Shown: in pieces, positions 53,652 to 62,389 of the stretch
Position numbering within the stretch: the stretch's first letter is position 1
Layout: each line of letters begins with the position of its first letter
Assembly (NCBI RefSeq): GCF_001278115.1
Contig: NZ_LIYD01000005.1
Coordinates: forward strand, 4,288,813-4,352,812
Reading direction: 5' to 3'
DNA length: 64,000 nucleotides
Source: Flavobacterium akiainvivens
GTDB lineage: Bacteria; Bacteroidota; Bacteroidia; Flavobacteriales; Flavobacteriaceae
Position numbers and translations under genes: made by a program
Notes under the pieces: model-generated
The model's input: only the letters and a program-made list of their open reading frames with translations
Told to the model about the DNA's origin: nothing
Database searches by the model: none

Positions 53652-56102
53652 ATGAAGAAATTTTTAATGAACCCCTGCATAGCAGCGCTTTTGCTGATGA
53701 TTGCCGGGGCATGTGCACCACAAAAAGACAACAATATACGCAGTAACCAGGTGCTAACCGAAGGATGGAAGTTTACCAAAGGCAACCCCGGAGGTGCACA
53801 GGCCACTACTTTTAATGATAATGGATGGCAGGAAGTAACCGTGCCACACGACTGGGCCATATATGGGCCTTTTGACAAAAAATGGGACATACAAAATGTG
53901 GCCATTGAGCAAAACGGCGAAACCGTGCCTACCGAAAAAACAGGCCGCACGGGCGCATTGCCCCACATAGGCGACGGCTGGTACCGTAAAACCTTTACCG
54001 TAGCTGATTTTGATGAAAATAAAACAGCGCTGCTGGTATTTGAAGGTGCCATGAGCGAGCCCGAAGTATACCTTAACGGCGAAAAAATAGGGGAGTGGGC
54101 ATACGGCTATGCCTACTTTTATTTTGATATTTCAGACAAGCTGCTGAAGGATAAAGAAAACACGCTGGCGGTGCACCTGAGCAATAAGGAGTTTGCCTCA
54201 AGGTGGTATCCCGGGGCGGGGCTTTACCGCAATGTAAATGTGGTGGTTAAGAATAAGCAGAGTTTTGACCAGTGGGGTATTTTTGTAACTACCCCCACTA
54301 TAACAGCCGAAAAGGCAACGGTTAACATTAAGGCGGCTTCATCTGCAAAGGGAGGCATTAATATGCTGACCGAGATACTGGATGCCGACGGAAAAATTGT
54401 GGCAAGCAGCTGGCAGGCTGTAGGTGCAAACGGCGCTTTTGAAGATAACATAACAGTGCCTTTGCCAAAGCTGTGGAGCCCGGAGACGCCCTACCTGTAC
54501 AAAGCCGTAACCAAATTATTTGACGGTAAGATAGGTATAGATGAGGTAACCACCCGTTTTGGTATTCGCGAAATAAAATATACGGCAGAGAACGGTTTTA
54601 CCCTTAACGGGAAAGTAACCAAATTTAAAGGTGTTTGCCTGCATCACGACCTGGGGCCACTGGGTGCTGCCGTAAACGTAGCGGCCATGCGCAGGCAGAT
54701 GGAAATACTGAAAGACCTGGGCTGTAACGCCATTAGGAGTTCGCACAATATGCCGTCTTTCGAGCAGCTGGAGCTGGCCGATGAAATGGGCTTTTTGTTT
54801 CTTGCCGAAAGCTTTGATGAGTGGGCTAAGCCAAAGGTAGAGAACGGCTACCACCGCTTTTTTGATGAATATGCCGAGAAGGATGTGGTAAACCTGGTGC
54901 GCGCCACCCGTAACCACCCAAGCATTGTAATGTGGAGTTCCGGCAATGAAGTGCCCGACCAGTATGGTGCAGAGGGGCTTGTAAGGGCTAAGTTCCTTCA
55001 GGATGTTTTCCATAGGGAAGACCCAACCCGCCCTGTAACGGTGGGTATGGACCAGGTAAAGCAAACCATGCAAAGCGGCTTTGGTGCCCTGCTGGATATA
55101 CCAGGGCTTAACTACCGCGTACACCTGTATGAAGATGCCCACAAGGCATTCCCGCAAGGGTTTATATTGGGTTCTGAAACGGCTTCGACCGTTAGCTCAA
55201 GGGGTATTTATAAATTCCCGGTAGTGCAGGAAAAAGAAAAGCAGTATGACGATTTGCAATGCTCGTCATACGACCTTGAGGCGTGCAGCTGGAGCAACGT
55301 GCCCGATGAGGATTTTGTGCTTCAGGATGATAAGCCGTGGGTAATAGGTGAGTTTGTATGGACAGGCTTTGACTACCTGGGCGAGCCTACGCCGTATGAC
55401 AACTTTTGGCCGTCGCGCAGTTCTTACTTTGGTATTTGCGATATGGCAGGCCTGCCTAAAGACCGCTACTACCTGTACCGCAGCCGCTGGAATACTGATG
55501 AGGCAACCCTGCACATACTGCCGCACTGGAACTGGCAGGGGCGCGAGGGGCAGGTTACCCCGGTGTTTGTGTATACCAGCTATGACAGCGCCGAGCTGTT
55601 TATAAACGGCAAGAGCCAGGGCATACAGAAAAAGAACAACAGCACCCCTCAGCACCGCTACCGCCTTATGTGGAACGATGTAAAATATGAGCCGGGCGAG
55701 GTTAAAGTGGTGGCGTTTGACAAAAACGGCAAGCCTGTAGCCGAAGAAAAGATACAAACGGCAGGCGCACCTTACAAAATTGTACTGGAAGCCGACCGCA
55801 CCAAGCTGACTGCCGATGGCAACGACATGAGCTTTGTAACGGTTAGTGTGGTAGACGAAAACGGCCTGCCGTGCCCTACGGCCACCAACAGGCTTAATTT
55901 TGCGGTAAACGGTGCTGGCAGCTACAGGGCCGCCTGTAATGGCGATGCTACTTCGCTGGAGGTATTCCACAGCCCGAGCATGGAATTGTTTAGCGGTAAG
56001 CTGGTGGTGTTGGTACAATCCGGAAAAGATAAGGGCGACATTACTTTAAAAGTAACCGGCAGCGGACTTAAAGATGCCGAACTGAAATTACAGTCGCTGT
56101 AA
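53652..56102 (+). CDS. Glycoside hydrolase family 2, beta-galactosidase-like lipoprotein
   Basis: An 816-residue lipoprotein (signal ending at IAGAC). It has the GH2 sugar-binding domain (about 40-200, TVPHDWAIYGPFD), an Ig-like domain and a TIM barrel with the acid/base Glu at about 432 in WSSGNEVPD and the nucleophile Glu at about 508 in GSETAS. C-terminal DUF4982-like and bacterial Ig-like domains follow (about 640-816). It removes terminal beta-linked sugars at the cell surface or in the periplasm. No SusCD genes adjoin it, so the substrate is open. Confidence 0.92.
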   Translation: MKKFLMNPCIAALLLMIAGACAPQKDNNIRSNQVLTEGWKFTKGNPGGAQATTFNDNGWQEVTVPHDWAIYGPFDKKWDIQNVAIEQNGETVPTEKTGRTGALPHIGDGWYRKTFTVADFDENKTALLVFEGAMSEPEVYLNGEKIGEWAYGYAYFYFDISDKLLKDKENTLAVHLSNKEFASRWYPGAGLYRNVNVVVKNKQSFDQWGIFVTTPTITAEKATVNIKAASSAKGGINMLTEILDADGKIVASSWQAVGANGAFEDNITVPLPKLWSPETPYLYKAVTKLFDGKIGIDEVTTRFGIREIKYTAENGFTLNGKVTKFKGVCLHHDLGPLGAAVNVAAMRRQMEILKDLGCNAIRSSHNMPSFEQLELADEMGFLFLAESFDEWAKPKVENGYHRFFDEYAEKDVVNLVRATRNHPSIVMWSSGNEVPDQYGAEGLVRAKFLQDVFHREDPTRPVTVGMDQVKQTMQSGFGALLDIPGLNYRVHLYEDAHKAFPQGFILGSETASTVSSRGIYKFPVVQEKEKQYDDLQCSSYDLEACSWSNVPDEDFVLQDDKPWVIGEFVWTGFDYLGEPTPYDNFWPSRSSYFGICDMAGLPKDRYYLYRSRWNTDEATLHILPHWNWQGREGQVTPVFVYTSYDSAELFINGKSQGIQKKNNSTPQHRYRLMWNDVKYEPGEVKVVAFDKNGKPVAEEKIQTAGAPYKIVLEADRTKLTADGNDMSFVTVSVVDENGLPCPTATNRLNFAVNGAGSYRAACNGDATSLEVFHSPSMELFSGKLVVLVQSGKDKGDITLKVTGSGLKDAELKLQSL

Positions 56103-56117
56103 AAAATAAATAGATGA

Positions 56118-56154
56118 AAAAACCGGCTGCGGGAAACGGTAGCCGGTTTTTTTA
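56118..56154 (+). terminator. Terminator of the GH2 gene
   Basis: Stem AAACCGGCT / AGCCGGTTT with a 12-base loop and seven T. The rest of the gap up to 56533 holds a second hairpin, tRNA-Pro and its promoter, and nothing else recognised. Confidence 0.88.
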
Positions 56155-56261
56155 TGCCCGGTTTTGGGATTTGATATTTCACACCGTGAAAATGAATTCC
56201 GAAAGTGAAATATTAAGCACTTTTTGATGGGTGAGTGAGGGAATTTTCTCTCAAAAATAAA

Positions 56262-56296
56262 AAACCTGCCCAACAAAATTGAGCAGGTTTTTTTGA
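56262..56296 (-). terminator. Terminator of tRNA-Pro
   Basis: AAACCTGC / GCAGGTTT stem with A-rich and T-rich flanks on both strands. It begins directly after the 3' end of the tRNA. Confidence 0.8.
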
Positions 56297-56298
56297 TG

Positions 56299-56372
56299 TC
56301 GGGATGACTGGATTCGAACCAGCGACCCCTTGCACCCCATGCAAGTACGCTACCAGGCTGCGCTACATCCCG
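56299..56372 (-). tRNA. tRNA-Pro(GGG)
   Basis: A full cloverleaf of 74 bases: acceptor CGGGATG / CATCCCG, D arm with AGCCTGGT, anticodon loop ATGGGGT giving anticodon GGG, and T loop TTCGAAT. CCA is not encoded. Confidence 0.93.
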
Positions 56373-56389
56373 ATTGTTAAAAAGGTGTG

Positions 56390-56397
56390 CAAATATA
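56390..56397 (-). promoter_or_regulatory. Putative -7 element of tRNA-Pro
   Basis: Leftward TATATTTG, exact consensus, 17 bases before the tRNA 5' end. Confidence 0.5.
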
Positions 56398-56533
56398 TTG
56401 TTTTTGGTGTAATATTTAAAGTAATTAAAAAATTACTTTGGGTAGAAATAATGAGGTATTTGCAATATCTTTTCGTTATATTTGGATAAACAGCACATTA
56501 TGCAATGATTTGCTGCTAATACTGAAGTATTAA

Positions 56534-57178
56534 ATGAAAGAAATCACCGCTATATTGTTCATGATGGGTCTGCTTTTTAGCAGTCAGGACAGGCAGTTAA
56601 AAATAGTCAACAATCAACCGGGAGATTCGTTATTGGTTGGTTTTAAGGAGGTTAATATGGATTCGCTCAATATGCTTAACCGTATGGCCTATGCTGATAC
56701 CGCCAACTTTATGCACCAAAAGGTATACCCCTGTGCCCGGTGCTTTTTGCGCCCGGAAGCCGCACAGGCACTGGAAAAAGCCAATGAAATAGCCCAGGAT
56801 AAAGGCTACAGGATGGTGGTGTATGACTGCTACAGGCCCATAACCATACAGTATAAAATGTTTGAGATAGTGGGCAACCCGGAGTGGGTAGCCCGCCCCA
56901 CCAAAGGCTCTAACCATAACCGCGGCGCTGCTGTAGATGTTTCATTATCAGATGAAAACGGTAACCTGCTGGATATGGGTGGGGCGTTTGATGATTTCTC
57001 TGAGGTATCGCATTACAGCTATTCTAACTTAAATAAGGAGGCAAAGGCCAACCGTAAACTGCTGCGTAACATTATGGTACGCGCGGGGTTTATCCCTTAT
57101 GAAAGCGAGTGGTGGCATTTTGATTTTAAGCAGAAACGCTATCCTGCAAGCGGCCTTGTGTGGAGTTGTAATGATTGA
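56534..57178 (+). CDS. D-alanyl-D-alanine dipeptidase, VanX/DdpX type (M15D)
   Basis: A 214-residue secreted zinc dipeptidase. A short signal peptide (AILFMMGLLFSS) is followed by the M15D fold: zinc ligands His128 and Asp135 in SNHNRGAAVDVS, catalytic Glu192 and third ligand His195 in ESEWWHFDF. VYDCYRP is also typical. It cleaves D-Ala-D-Ala, here probably for peptidoglycan turnover rather than vancomycin resistance, because no vanHA genes are near. Confidence 0.92.
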   Translation: MKEITAILFMMGLLFSSQDRQLKIVNNQPGDSLLVGFKEVNMDSLNMLNRMAYADTANFMHQKVYPCARCFLRPEAAQALEKANEIAQDKGYRMVVYDCYRPITIQYKMFEIVGNPEWVARPTKGSNHNRGAAVDVSLSDENGNLLDMGGAFDDFSEVSHYSYSNLNKEAKANRKLLRNIMVRAGFIPYESEWWHFDFKQKRYPASGLVWSCND

Positions 57179-57248
57179 TTTTTAATAAGTTAAATGTTAG
57201 TTTGTAAATTAAACGGGTATAGGCTTTCCCTAATGGGTAAAACTCTGC

Positions 57249-57256
57249 TATCTTTG
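57249..57256 (+). promoter_or_regulatory. Putative -7 element of the exonuclease operon
   Basis: TATCTTTG, exact consensus, 17 bases before the ATG at 57274. Confidence 0.5.
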
Positions 57257-57273
57257 TTTTAAGAAATTTTACT

Positions 57274-58050
57274 ATGGAACTTAAACTGCATCGCCCCATA
57301 TGCTTTTTTGACCTGGAAACCACCGGTACTGATATAACCAGAGACCGTATTGTAGAGATTTCCATCTTAAAAGTATATCCTAACGGCAATAAAGAAAGCA
57401 GGACATGGCTGGTAAACCCCGAGAGGCCCATACCACCCGTAACCACTGCTTTTCATGGCATAACTGATGATAAAGTGGTTAACGAGCCTACCTTTAAAGA
57501 GCTGTCGCACACTATATATAACATGATTAAAGACTCAGATCTGGGGGGGTATAACTCAGACAGGTTTGATATTCCGCTGCTTGCAGAAGAACTGCTTAGG
57601 GCAGGGGTAGACTTTGACATGAAAAACCGTGTTTCGGTAGACGTGCAGACCATCTTCCATAAAAAGGAAGAACGCACGCTGAGCGCAGCCTATAAATTTT
57701 ACTGTGGGCAAATACTTGAAAATGCGCACAGTGCAGCGGCAGATACCAATGCTACGTATGAAATACTGAAGTCGCAGCTTGACCGTTATGAAGACCTTGA
57801 GAATGATATTAAGCTATTATCAGAATTTACAACCCGCAAAAAAGCGGTAGATTTTGCAGGCTTTATAGTGCTTGATGATAATGGAGATGAGGTGTTTACC
57901 TTTGGTAAGTTCAAAAATGTAAAGGTAGAAAAGGTGTTTGAGCAGGAGCCCGGCTATTATGGCTGGTTCCAGAGCGCTGATTTTCCGCTGTATACCAAAA
58001 AAGTGCTTACGGCCATAAAACTCAGGAAATTAAATAATAAATTGGCATAA
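57274..58050 (+). CDS. DEDDh 3'-5' exonuclease (DNA polymerase III epsilon-like)
   Basis: A 258-residue nuclease. Exo I is FFDLETTG (Asp13, Glu15), exo II GYNSDRFDIPLL (Asp), and exo III HSAAADTNAT (His and Asp). The C-terminal 70 residues after the nuclease fold (VFTFGKFKNVKVEKVFEQEPGYYGWF) are typical of the flavobacterial stand-alone form. The substrate, DNA proofreading or RNA, is not settled. It heads a tight run with the FAH-family, Hpt and cinA genes (gaps 10, 1 and 2 bases). Confidence 0.9.
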   Translation: MELKLHRPICFFDLETTGTDITRDRIVEISILKVYPNGNKESRTWLVNPERPIPPVTTAFHGITDDKVVNEPTFKELSHTIYNMIKDSDLGGYNSDRFDIPLLAEELLRAGVDFDMKNRVSVDVQTIFHKKEERTLSAAYKFYCGQILENAHSAAADTNATYEILKSQLDRYEDLENDIKLLSEFTTRKKAVDFAGFIVLDDNGDEVFTFGKFKNVKVEKVFEQEPGYYGWFQSADFPLYTKKVLTAIKLRKLNNKLA

Positions 58051-58060
58051 GGTTTAGCAG

Positions 58061-58672
58061 ATGAAAATAATTTGCATTGGCAGGAATTATGCCGACCACA
58101 TTAGCGAACTGAATAACGAACGCCCGGCAGAACCGGTTATCTTTATGAAACCCGATACGGCGCTGTTGCAAAAGCAGTTTCCGTTTGTAATACCGGAGTT
58201 TAGTAATGATGTGCACCACGAGGTTGAAGTGGTGGTTAAAATAAGCAAGGTGGGCAAGTATATAGACCCTAAGTTTGCCCATAAATACTATGATGAGGTA
58301 ACGCTGGGTATAGATTTCACTGCGCGCGACCTTCAGTCTAAGCTTAAGGAAAAAGGCCTGCCGTGGGAAAAGGCAAAGGCGTTTGACGGTTCGGCAGTAA
58401 TAGGCGATTTTGTGAGTAAAGCAGAATTTGCCTCGCTTACCGATATTAATTTTGAAATGCAGAATAACGGCCAAACGGTGCAAAAAGGCAACACATCGCT
58501 CATGCTGTGGAACATAGATGAGCTTGTGGCCGAGGCCTCAAAATATTTTACGCTTAAAACCGGCGATGTTATCTTTACAGGTACGCCGCAGGGTGTGGCG
58601 GCTGTAAAAGCCGGCGATGTGCTGGAAGGATTTTTAGAAGGAAAAAAACTATTTAAGGTACAGGTAAAGTAG
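58061..58672 (+). CDS. Fumarylacetoacetate hydrolase (FAH) family protein
   Basis: A 203-residue single-domain FAH-fold enzyme. It opens with CIGRNYADHISELNNE and has the metal ligands in VHHEVEVVVKI and LGIDFTARDLQ, followed by GTPQGVAAVKAGD. The size matches FAHD1-like acylpyruvate hydrolases/oxaloacetate decarboxylases. It lies in the exonuclease-cinA run; a common role is not evident. Confidence 0.9.
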   Translation: MKIICIGRNYADHISELNNERPAEPVIFMKPDTALLQKQFPFVIPEFSNDVHHEVEVVVKISKVGKYIDPKFAHKYYDEVTLGIDFTARDLQSKLKEKGLPWEKAKAFDGSAVIGDFVSKAEFASLTDINFEMQNNGQTVQKGNTSLMLWNIDELVAEASKYFTLKTGDVIFTGTPQGVAAVKAGDVLEGFLEGKKLFKVQVK

Positions 58673-58673
58673 T

Positions 58674-59018
58674 ATGGCACTTCATTACAACCTCTCTAAG
58701 GTATATGCAATTTCAGACGATGACCCTGAATTTGTAAAACAGATTCTTTCGCTTTTCCTCGAGGAAGTTCCTGCTGAGGTTAAGAACGTTAAAGAAGGTC
58801 TTAAAGATAAAGACCATAATAAGGTATATCATGCCGCCCATAAAATAAAGCCCACGCTCGACCTGTTGGGCATGGACCTGGCGTATGATGATGTGCTTAA
58901 TATTGAAAAATGGACCAAGGCCGAAGGCAAGAAGAAAGAGATTAAAGATGTGGTAGACAGCCTTAAAGAGCTGGTAAAGCTGGCAGTTAAGGAAATAAAA
59001 AAAGACTATAACCTGTAA
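58674..59018 (+). CDS. Hpt domain phosphotransfer protein
   Basis: A 114-residue four-helix Hpt protein. The phosphorylated residue should be His56 in AAHKIKPTLDLLGM, the usual HKxKP site. It has no kinase or receiver domain and no sensor gene nearby, so it would act as a free-standing relay to an unlinked hybrid kinase. It is embedded between the FAH-family gene and cinA. Confidence 0.88.
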   Translation: MALHYNLSKVYAISDDDPEFVKQILSLFLEEVPAEVKNVKEGLKDKDHNKVYHAAHKIKPTLDLLGMDLAYDDVLNIEKWTKAEGKKKEIKDVVDSLKELVKLAVKEIKKDYNL

Positions 59019-59020
59019 TT

Positions 59021-60268
59021 ATGAAGGCAGCTGTAGTAACCGTAGGCGATGAAATACTTATAGGCCAGATTGTAGATACCAATTCGGCTTATATTGCCAA
59101 AGCTTTTGATAAGATAGGTATAGGTGTTTATGAAATGCTGTCTATAAGCGATGAGCGCCAGCACATACTGCAAACCCTTGCTTTTTTACAAAACAGGGTA
59201 GACGTTGTGGTAATTACCGGTGGCCTGGGCCCTACAAAAGACGACGTAACCAAAACCACCCTTTGCGAATATTTTGACGACCACCTGGTGCGCAACGAAG
59301 CTGTTGAAGCCCATGTGGTAGAACTTATAGAAAAAGCCCTGAAACGCACCGCCAGCCAGATAAATAAAGACCAGGCGCTTGTGCCCAGTAAAGCTAAAGT
59401 ATTGCATAATGCTTTTGGCACAGCACCGGGCATGTGGCTAAAGCGGGGCGATACCATATTTATATCGCTACCGGGTGTGCCTTATGAAATGAAAGGGCTT
59501 ATAGATAATGAGGTGGTGCCAAGGCTGGTGGCCGAGTTTGAGCGTCCGTATATCATTCATAAAACTATAATGACCTATGGGCAGGGCGAGAGCATTGTTG
59601 CTGAACGTATTGCCGAATGGGAAAATAACCTTCCGGAGCATATAAAACTGGCTTACCTGCCAAGCCCGGGCAAAGTGCGCCTGCGGCTTAGTACCCGCGG
59701 TACCGATGAGGCTTTTCTGCGAAACGGTATTGAGGTAGAGGCTGCAAAGCTTAATGATATAATAGGTGATATTATTGTAGGTTTTGACGAAGATGAAACC
59801 ATGGAAGTGGTTTTGGGCAGGCTTTTAGCCCAAAAAGGCAAGACCCTTGCCGCTGCCGAAAGCTGCACAGGTGGTAAAATTGCACAAATGATTACCAGTG
59901 TGCCGGGTTCGTCGGCTTATTTTATGGGTAGCGCCGTTACGTATGCTACCGATAGTAAAGTCAACATCCTGAAAGTAGAGCAGCAGCTTATAGATGTATT
60001 TAGCGTGGTAAGCGCTAAAGTGGCCGAAAGTATGGCGGTTAATGCTAAAAAGTTGTATAAGTCTGATTATGCGGTATCTACTACGGGCAATGCAGGTCCG
60101 GCAAAAGGCGATGCAGCGGCAGAGGTGGGTACGGTCTACATCGGTATAGCTACTCCAAACGGTGTTACGAGCCATAAATTTGAGCTTGGCCAACCACGCG
60201 AAAAGGTGGTTGCACGGGCGGCTGAAAAGGCGCTTGAACTCATCTATCAGGAAATTTTAAAAAACTGA
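59021..60268 (+). CDS. cinA: CinA-like protein (competence/damage-inducible protein A)
   Basis: A 415-residue two-domain protein. The N-terminal MoCF-like domain (about 1-170) begins AAVVTVGDEILIGQIVDTNSAY and has ITGGLGPTKDD, with pyrophosphatase activity in related proteins. The C-terminal CinA domain (about 255-412) with AAAESCTGGKIAQ and STTGNAGPAKG matches nicotinamide-mononucleotide amidases. It probably recycles pyridine nucleotides in the cytosol. Confidence 0.95.
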   Translation: MKAAVVTVGDEILIGQIVDTNSAYIAKAFDKIGIGVYEMLSISDERQHILQTLAFLQNRVDVVVITGGLGPTKDDVTKTTLCEYFDDHLVRNEAVEAHVVELIEKALKRTASQINKDQALVPSKAKVLHNAFGTAPGMWLKRGDTIFISLPGVPYEMKGLIDNEVVPRLVAEFERPYIIHKTIMTYGQGESIVAERIAEWENNLPEHIKLAYLPSPGKVRLRLSTRGTDEAFLRNGIEVEAAKLNDIIGDIIVGFDEDETMEVVLGRLLAQKGKTLAAAESCTGGKIAQMITSVPGSSAYFMGSAVTYATDSKVNILKVEQQLIDVFSVVSAKVAESMAVNAKKLYKSDYAVSTTGNAGPAKGDAAAEVGTVYIGIATPNGVTSHKFELGQPREKVVARAAEKALELIYQEILKN

Positions 60269-60289
60269 TAAAAAACTAGTTATTTGTAT

Positions 60290-60320
60290 TTGCGTAATAC
60301 TTTTATTTTTTGTTTCTTTG
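60290..60320 (+). promoter_or_regulatory. Putative promoter of the rpmB-rpmG operon
   Basis: TTG (60290-60292), 20-base spacer, TTTCTTTG (60313-60320), one mismatch from TAnnTTTG, 39 bases before rpmB. Confidence 0.45.
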
Positions 60321-60359
60321 CACCCTGATTTTGAATAACGATAATAAAAGCGAAAAATA

Positions 60360-60596
60360 ATGTCTAGAGTTTGTGCCCTTACCGGTAAAAAAGCGATGGT
60401 TGGAAATAACGTTTCCCACGCGATGAACAAAACTAAACGCAAGTTTAGCGTAAACTTAGTAAAGAAGCGTTTTTATCTTCCTGAAGAAGACAGGTGGATC
60501 ACTCTAAGGGTAGCAGCTTCTACTATCAAAACTATTAACAAAAATGGTATAGCCGCGGTTTTAAAAGAGGCCAAAGCTAACGGGTTTATTAAATAA
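60360..60596 (+). CDS. rpmB: 50S ribosomal protein L28
   Basis: A 78-residue protein with the L28 start SRVCALTGKKAMVGNNVSHAMNKTKRKF. It is the first gene of an operon with rpmG and the DUF4295 gene. An A-rich leader, but no Shine-Dalgarno sequence, precedes it. Confidence 0.97.
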   Translation: MSRVCALTGKKAMVGNNVSHAMNKTKRKFSVNLVKKRFYLPEEDRWITLRVAASTIKTINKNGIAAVLKEAKANGFIK

Positions 60597-60628
60597 TCCT
60601 GTTTACACCTCATTAAATATTAAGCACG

Positions 60629-60811
60629 ATGGCAAAGAAAGGTAACAGAATCCAGGTGATTTTAGAGTGCACCGAGCATAAAGCTTCTGGTGTGGCCGGT
60701 ACTTCAAGGTACATTACAACAAAAAACAAAAAAAATACTCCGGACAGGCTTGAAATCAAAAAATTCAACCCAATCCTTAAGAGGGTAACAGTTCATAAAG
60801 AAATTAAATAA
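60629..60811 (+). CDS. rpmG: 50S ribosomal protein L33
   Basis: A 60-residue L33 (AKKGNRIQVILECTEH, TPDRLEIKKFNPILKR). The usual zinc-binding Cys pairs of the C+ form are absent (only one Cys), so it is a C- type L33 that does not bind zinc. Confidence 0.97.
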   Translation: MAKKGNRIQVILECTEHKASGVAGTSRYITTKNKKNTPDRLEIKKFNPILKRVTVHKEIK

Positions 60812-60818
60812 TTAGGTC

Positions 60819-60971
60819 ATGGCAAAGAAAACCGTAGCAACCCTTCAAACAGCTTCAAAGAGGCTAACCAAAGCTATCAAAATGGTTAAGTCGCCTAAAT
60901 CTGGTGCTTATACTTTTGTTGAAAGCGTTATGTCTCCTGAAGAAGTGGATGCATTTCTTAAAAAGAAATAA
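60819..60971 (+). CDS. DUF4295 family small basic protein
   Basis: A 50-residue Lys-rich protein that starts 7 bases after rpmG. It begins MAKKTVATLQTASKRLTKAI and ends AFLKKK. This matches DUF4295, a family confined to Bacteroidota. Its operon position and basic composition suggest a ribosomal or ribosome-associated protein; it may be the lineage-specific large-subunit protein reported for Flavobacterium johnsoniae ribosomes, but that identity is from memory and unchecked. Confidence 0.88.
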   Translation: MAKKTVATLQTASKRLTKAIKMVKSPKSGAYTFVESVMSPEEVDAFLKKK

Positions 60972-60991
60972 TATCCCAAACAATATATAGA

Positions 60992-61028
60992 AAAGCTACT
61001 TTCCCATAAGAGAAAGTAGCTTTTTTAT
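60992..61028 (+). terminator. Terminator of the rpmB-rpmG-DUF4295 operon
   Basis: Stem AAGCTACTTTC / GAAAGTAGCTT with a CCATAAGA-type loop, then six T and an A/T-rich tail. Confidence 0.92.
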
Positions 61029-61070
61029 TTTCTATCTTTACCGTTGGAAAAACAAAGACTATACTAAAGC

Positions 61071-62024
61071 ATGAACTTCTTTAAAAAAATATTTTCTTCT
61101 GAAAAGAAAGAGACTCTTGATAAGGGGCTTGAGAAATCTAAAACTTCATTCTTTTCTAAACTCTCTAAAGCGGTTGCCGGTAAAAGCAAGGTAGATGATG
61201 AGGTGCTGGATAACCTTGAGGAGATACTTGTGGCCAGTGATGTGGGTGTAAATACAACCCTTAAAATTATTGAGCGTATTGAGGCCCGTGTATCGCGCGA
61301 TAAATACCTGGGTACGGATGAGCTTAACGGCATATTGCGCGAAGAAATAGCAAGCTTGCTGAGTGAGACCAATACCGGAGAAGCTACTGATTTTGAAATC
61401 CCGGCCAATAAAAAGCCATATGTAATAATGGTGGTGGGTGTTAACGGTGTGGGTAAAACCACTACTATAGGTAAACTGGCTTACCAGTTTAAAAAAGCAG
61501 GTCACAATGTAGTGCTTGGTGCGGCAGATACTTTCCGTGCGGCAGCTATAGACCAGCTCCAGGTGTGGGCAGACAGGGTAGGGGTGCCTATTGTGCGCCA
61601 GCAAATGGGTAGTGACCCGGCTTCTGTAGCGTTTGATACCCTGCAAAGTGCCGTGAGCCAAAATGCCGATGTGGTTATTATAGATACTGCAGGGCGTCTT
61701 CATAATAAGGTAAACCTTATGAATGAACTGGGTAAGGTAAAGCGTGTAATGCAAAAAGTGCAGGAGGATGCTCCGCACGATGTTTTACTTGTTTTAGATG
61801 GCTCTACGGGCCAGAATGCCTTTGAGCAGGCTAAGCAGTTTACGGCTGCTACAGAGGTAAGTTGCCTGGCGGTTACAAAGCTTGATGGTACGGCTAAAGG
61901 TGGTGTAGTGATTGGTATATCAGATCAGTTCCAGATTCCGGTTAAATACATTGGTGTTGGCGAAGGTATAGAAGACCTCCAGGTGTTTAACAAGTTTGAG
62001 TTTGTAGATTCTTTCTTTAAATAA
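61071..62024 (+). CDS. ftsY: Signal recognition particle receptor FtsY
   Basis: A 317-residue SRP GTPase that targets membrane proteins with Ffh. A short basic/acidic N-terminal A region (1-35) is followed by the N domain and the G domain: P-loop GVNGVGKTTT (123-132), DTAGR (G3), TKLDGTAKGG (G4/G5 region) and GVGEGIEDL near the end. The A domain is very short compared with E. coli, as is usual in Bacteroidota. A TATCTTTA -7-like box (61033-61040) may serve it. Confidence 0.97.
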   Translation: MNFFKKIFSSEKKETLDKGLEKSKTSFFSKLSKAVAGKSKVDDEVLDNLEEILVASDVGVNTTLKIIERIEARVSRDKYLGTDELNGILREEIASLLSETNTGEATDFEIPANKKPYVIMVVGVNGVGKTTTIGKLAYQFKKAGHNVVLGAADTFRAAAIDQLQVWADRVGVPIVRQQMGSDPASVAFDTLQSAVSQNADVVIIDTAGRLHNKVNLMNELGKVKRVMQKVQEDAPHDVLLVLDGSTGQNAFEQAKQFTAATEVSCLAVTKLDGTAKGGVVIGISDQFQIPVKYIGVGEGIEDLQVFNKFEFVDSFFK

Positions 62025-62026
62025 AA

Positions 62027-62054
62027 TCAAAGGCCGCATTTGCGGCCTTTTTTA
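62027..62054 (+). terminator. Terminator of ftsY
   Basis: Stem AAAGGCCGC / GCGGCCTTT with an ATTT loop and a run of six T. Confidence 0.9.
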
Positions 62055-62067
62055 TGCTTATGTGTAT

Positions 62068-62370
62068 ATGTCTTTAAGGGTAGTGAATTATATAGTGGTG
62101 TGCCTTGCCGTGCTTGGTGTGTTATTTTGTTGGGTGCAATATCTGGAAGCAAAACGGCTTTTAAGTAACCCGCTTATACCACAAGGTTTGATGGCAATTC
62201 ATTTTAAGCGAATGGTGCTTTTTACGGCTTTATTTTTGGTTGTAGCAATGCTTCAGTTGTTGGCTGTTTATTTTAGGAAAGGGCGGCTTGTTGCTGCTGT
62301 TTTTGGTATTATTGTAATTGCTGCTGCCGTTGTCTTTTATCCGCTTGTGATAGGGTGGTTTTTAGAATAG
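62068..62370 (+). CDS. Small membrane protein of unknown function
   Basis: A 100-residue protein with three predicted membrane helices (about 7-25, 50-66 and 73-97). ATG 62068 is preferred over GTG 62062, two codons earlier. No family is recognised. It starts 14 bases after the ftsY terminator and has no visible promoter, so expression is uncertain. Confidence 0.6.
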   Translation: MSLRVVNYIVVCLAVLGVLFCWVQYLEAKRLLSNPLIPQGLMAIHFKRMVLFTALFLVVAMLQLLAVYFRKGRLVAAVFGIIVIAAAVVFYPLVIGWFLE

Positions 62371-62389
62371 GCCTAAATGGTATTGTGTT

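Noticed and set aside
56304..56489. A 61-codon + strand frame
   Set aside because: It is antisense to tRNA-Pro and its promoter; its apparent protein similarity would be to mis-annotated tRNA regions.
56534..57178. VanX-type dipeptidase as a vancomycin resistance gene
   Set aside because: No vanH/vanA-like ligase or VanRS genes are near; chromosomal M15D dipeptidases commonly act in wall turnover.
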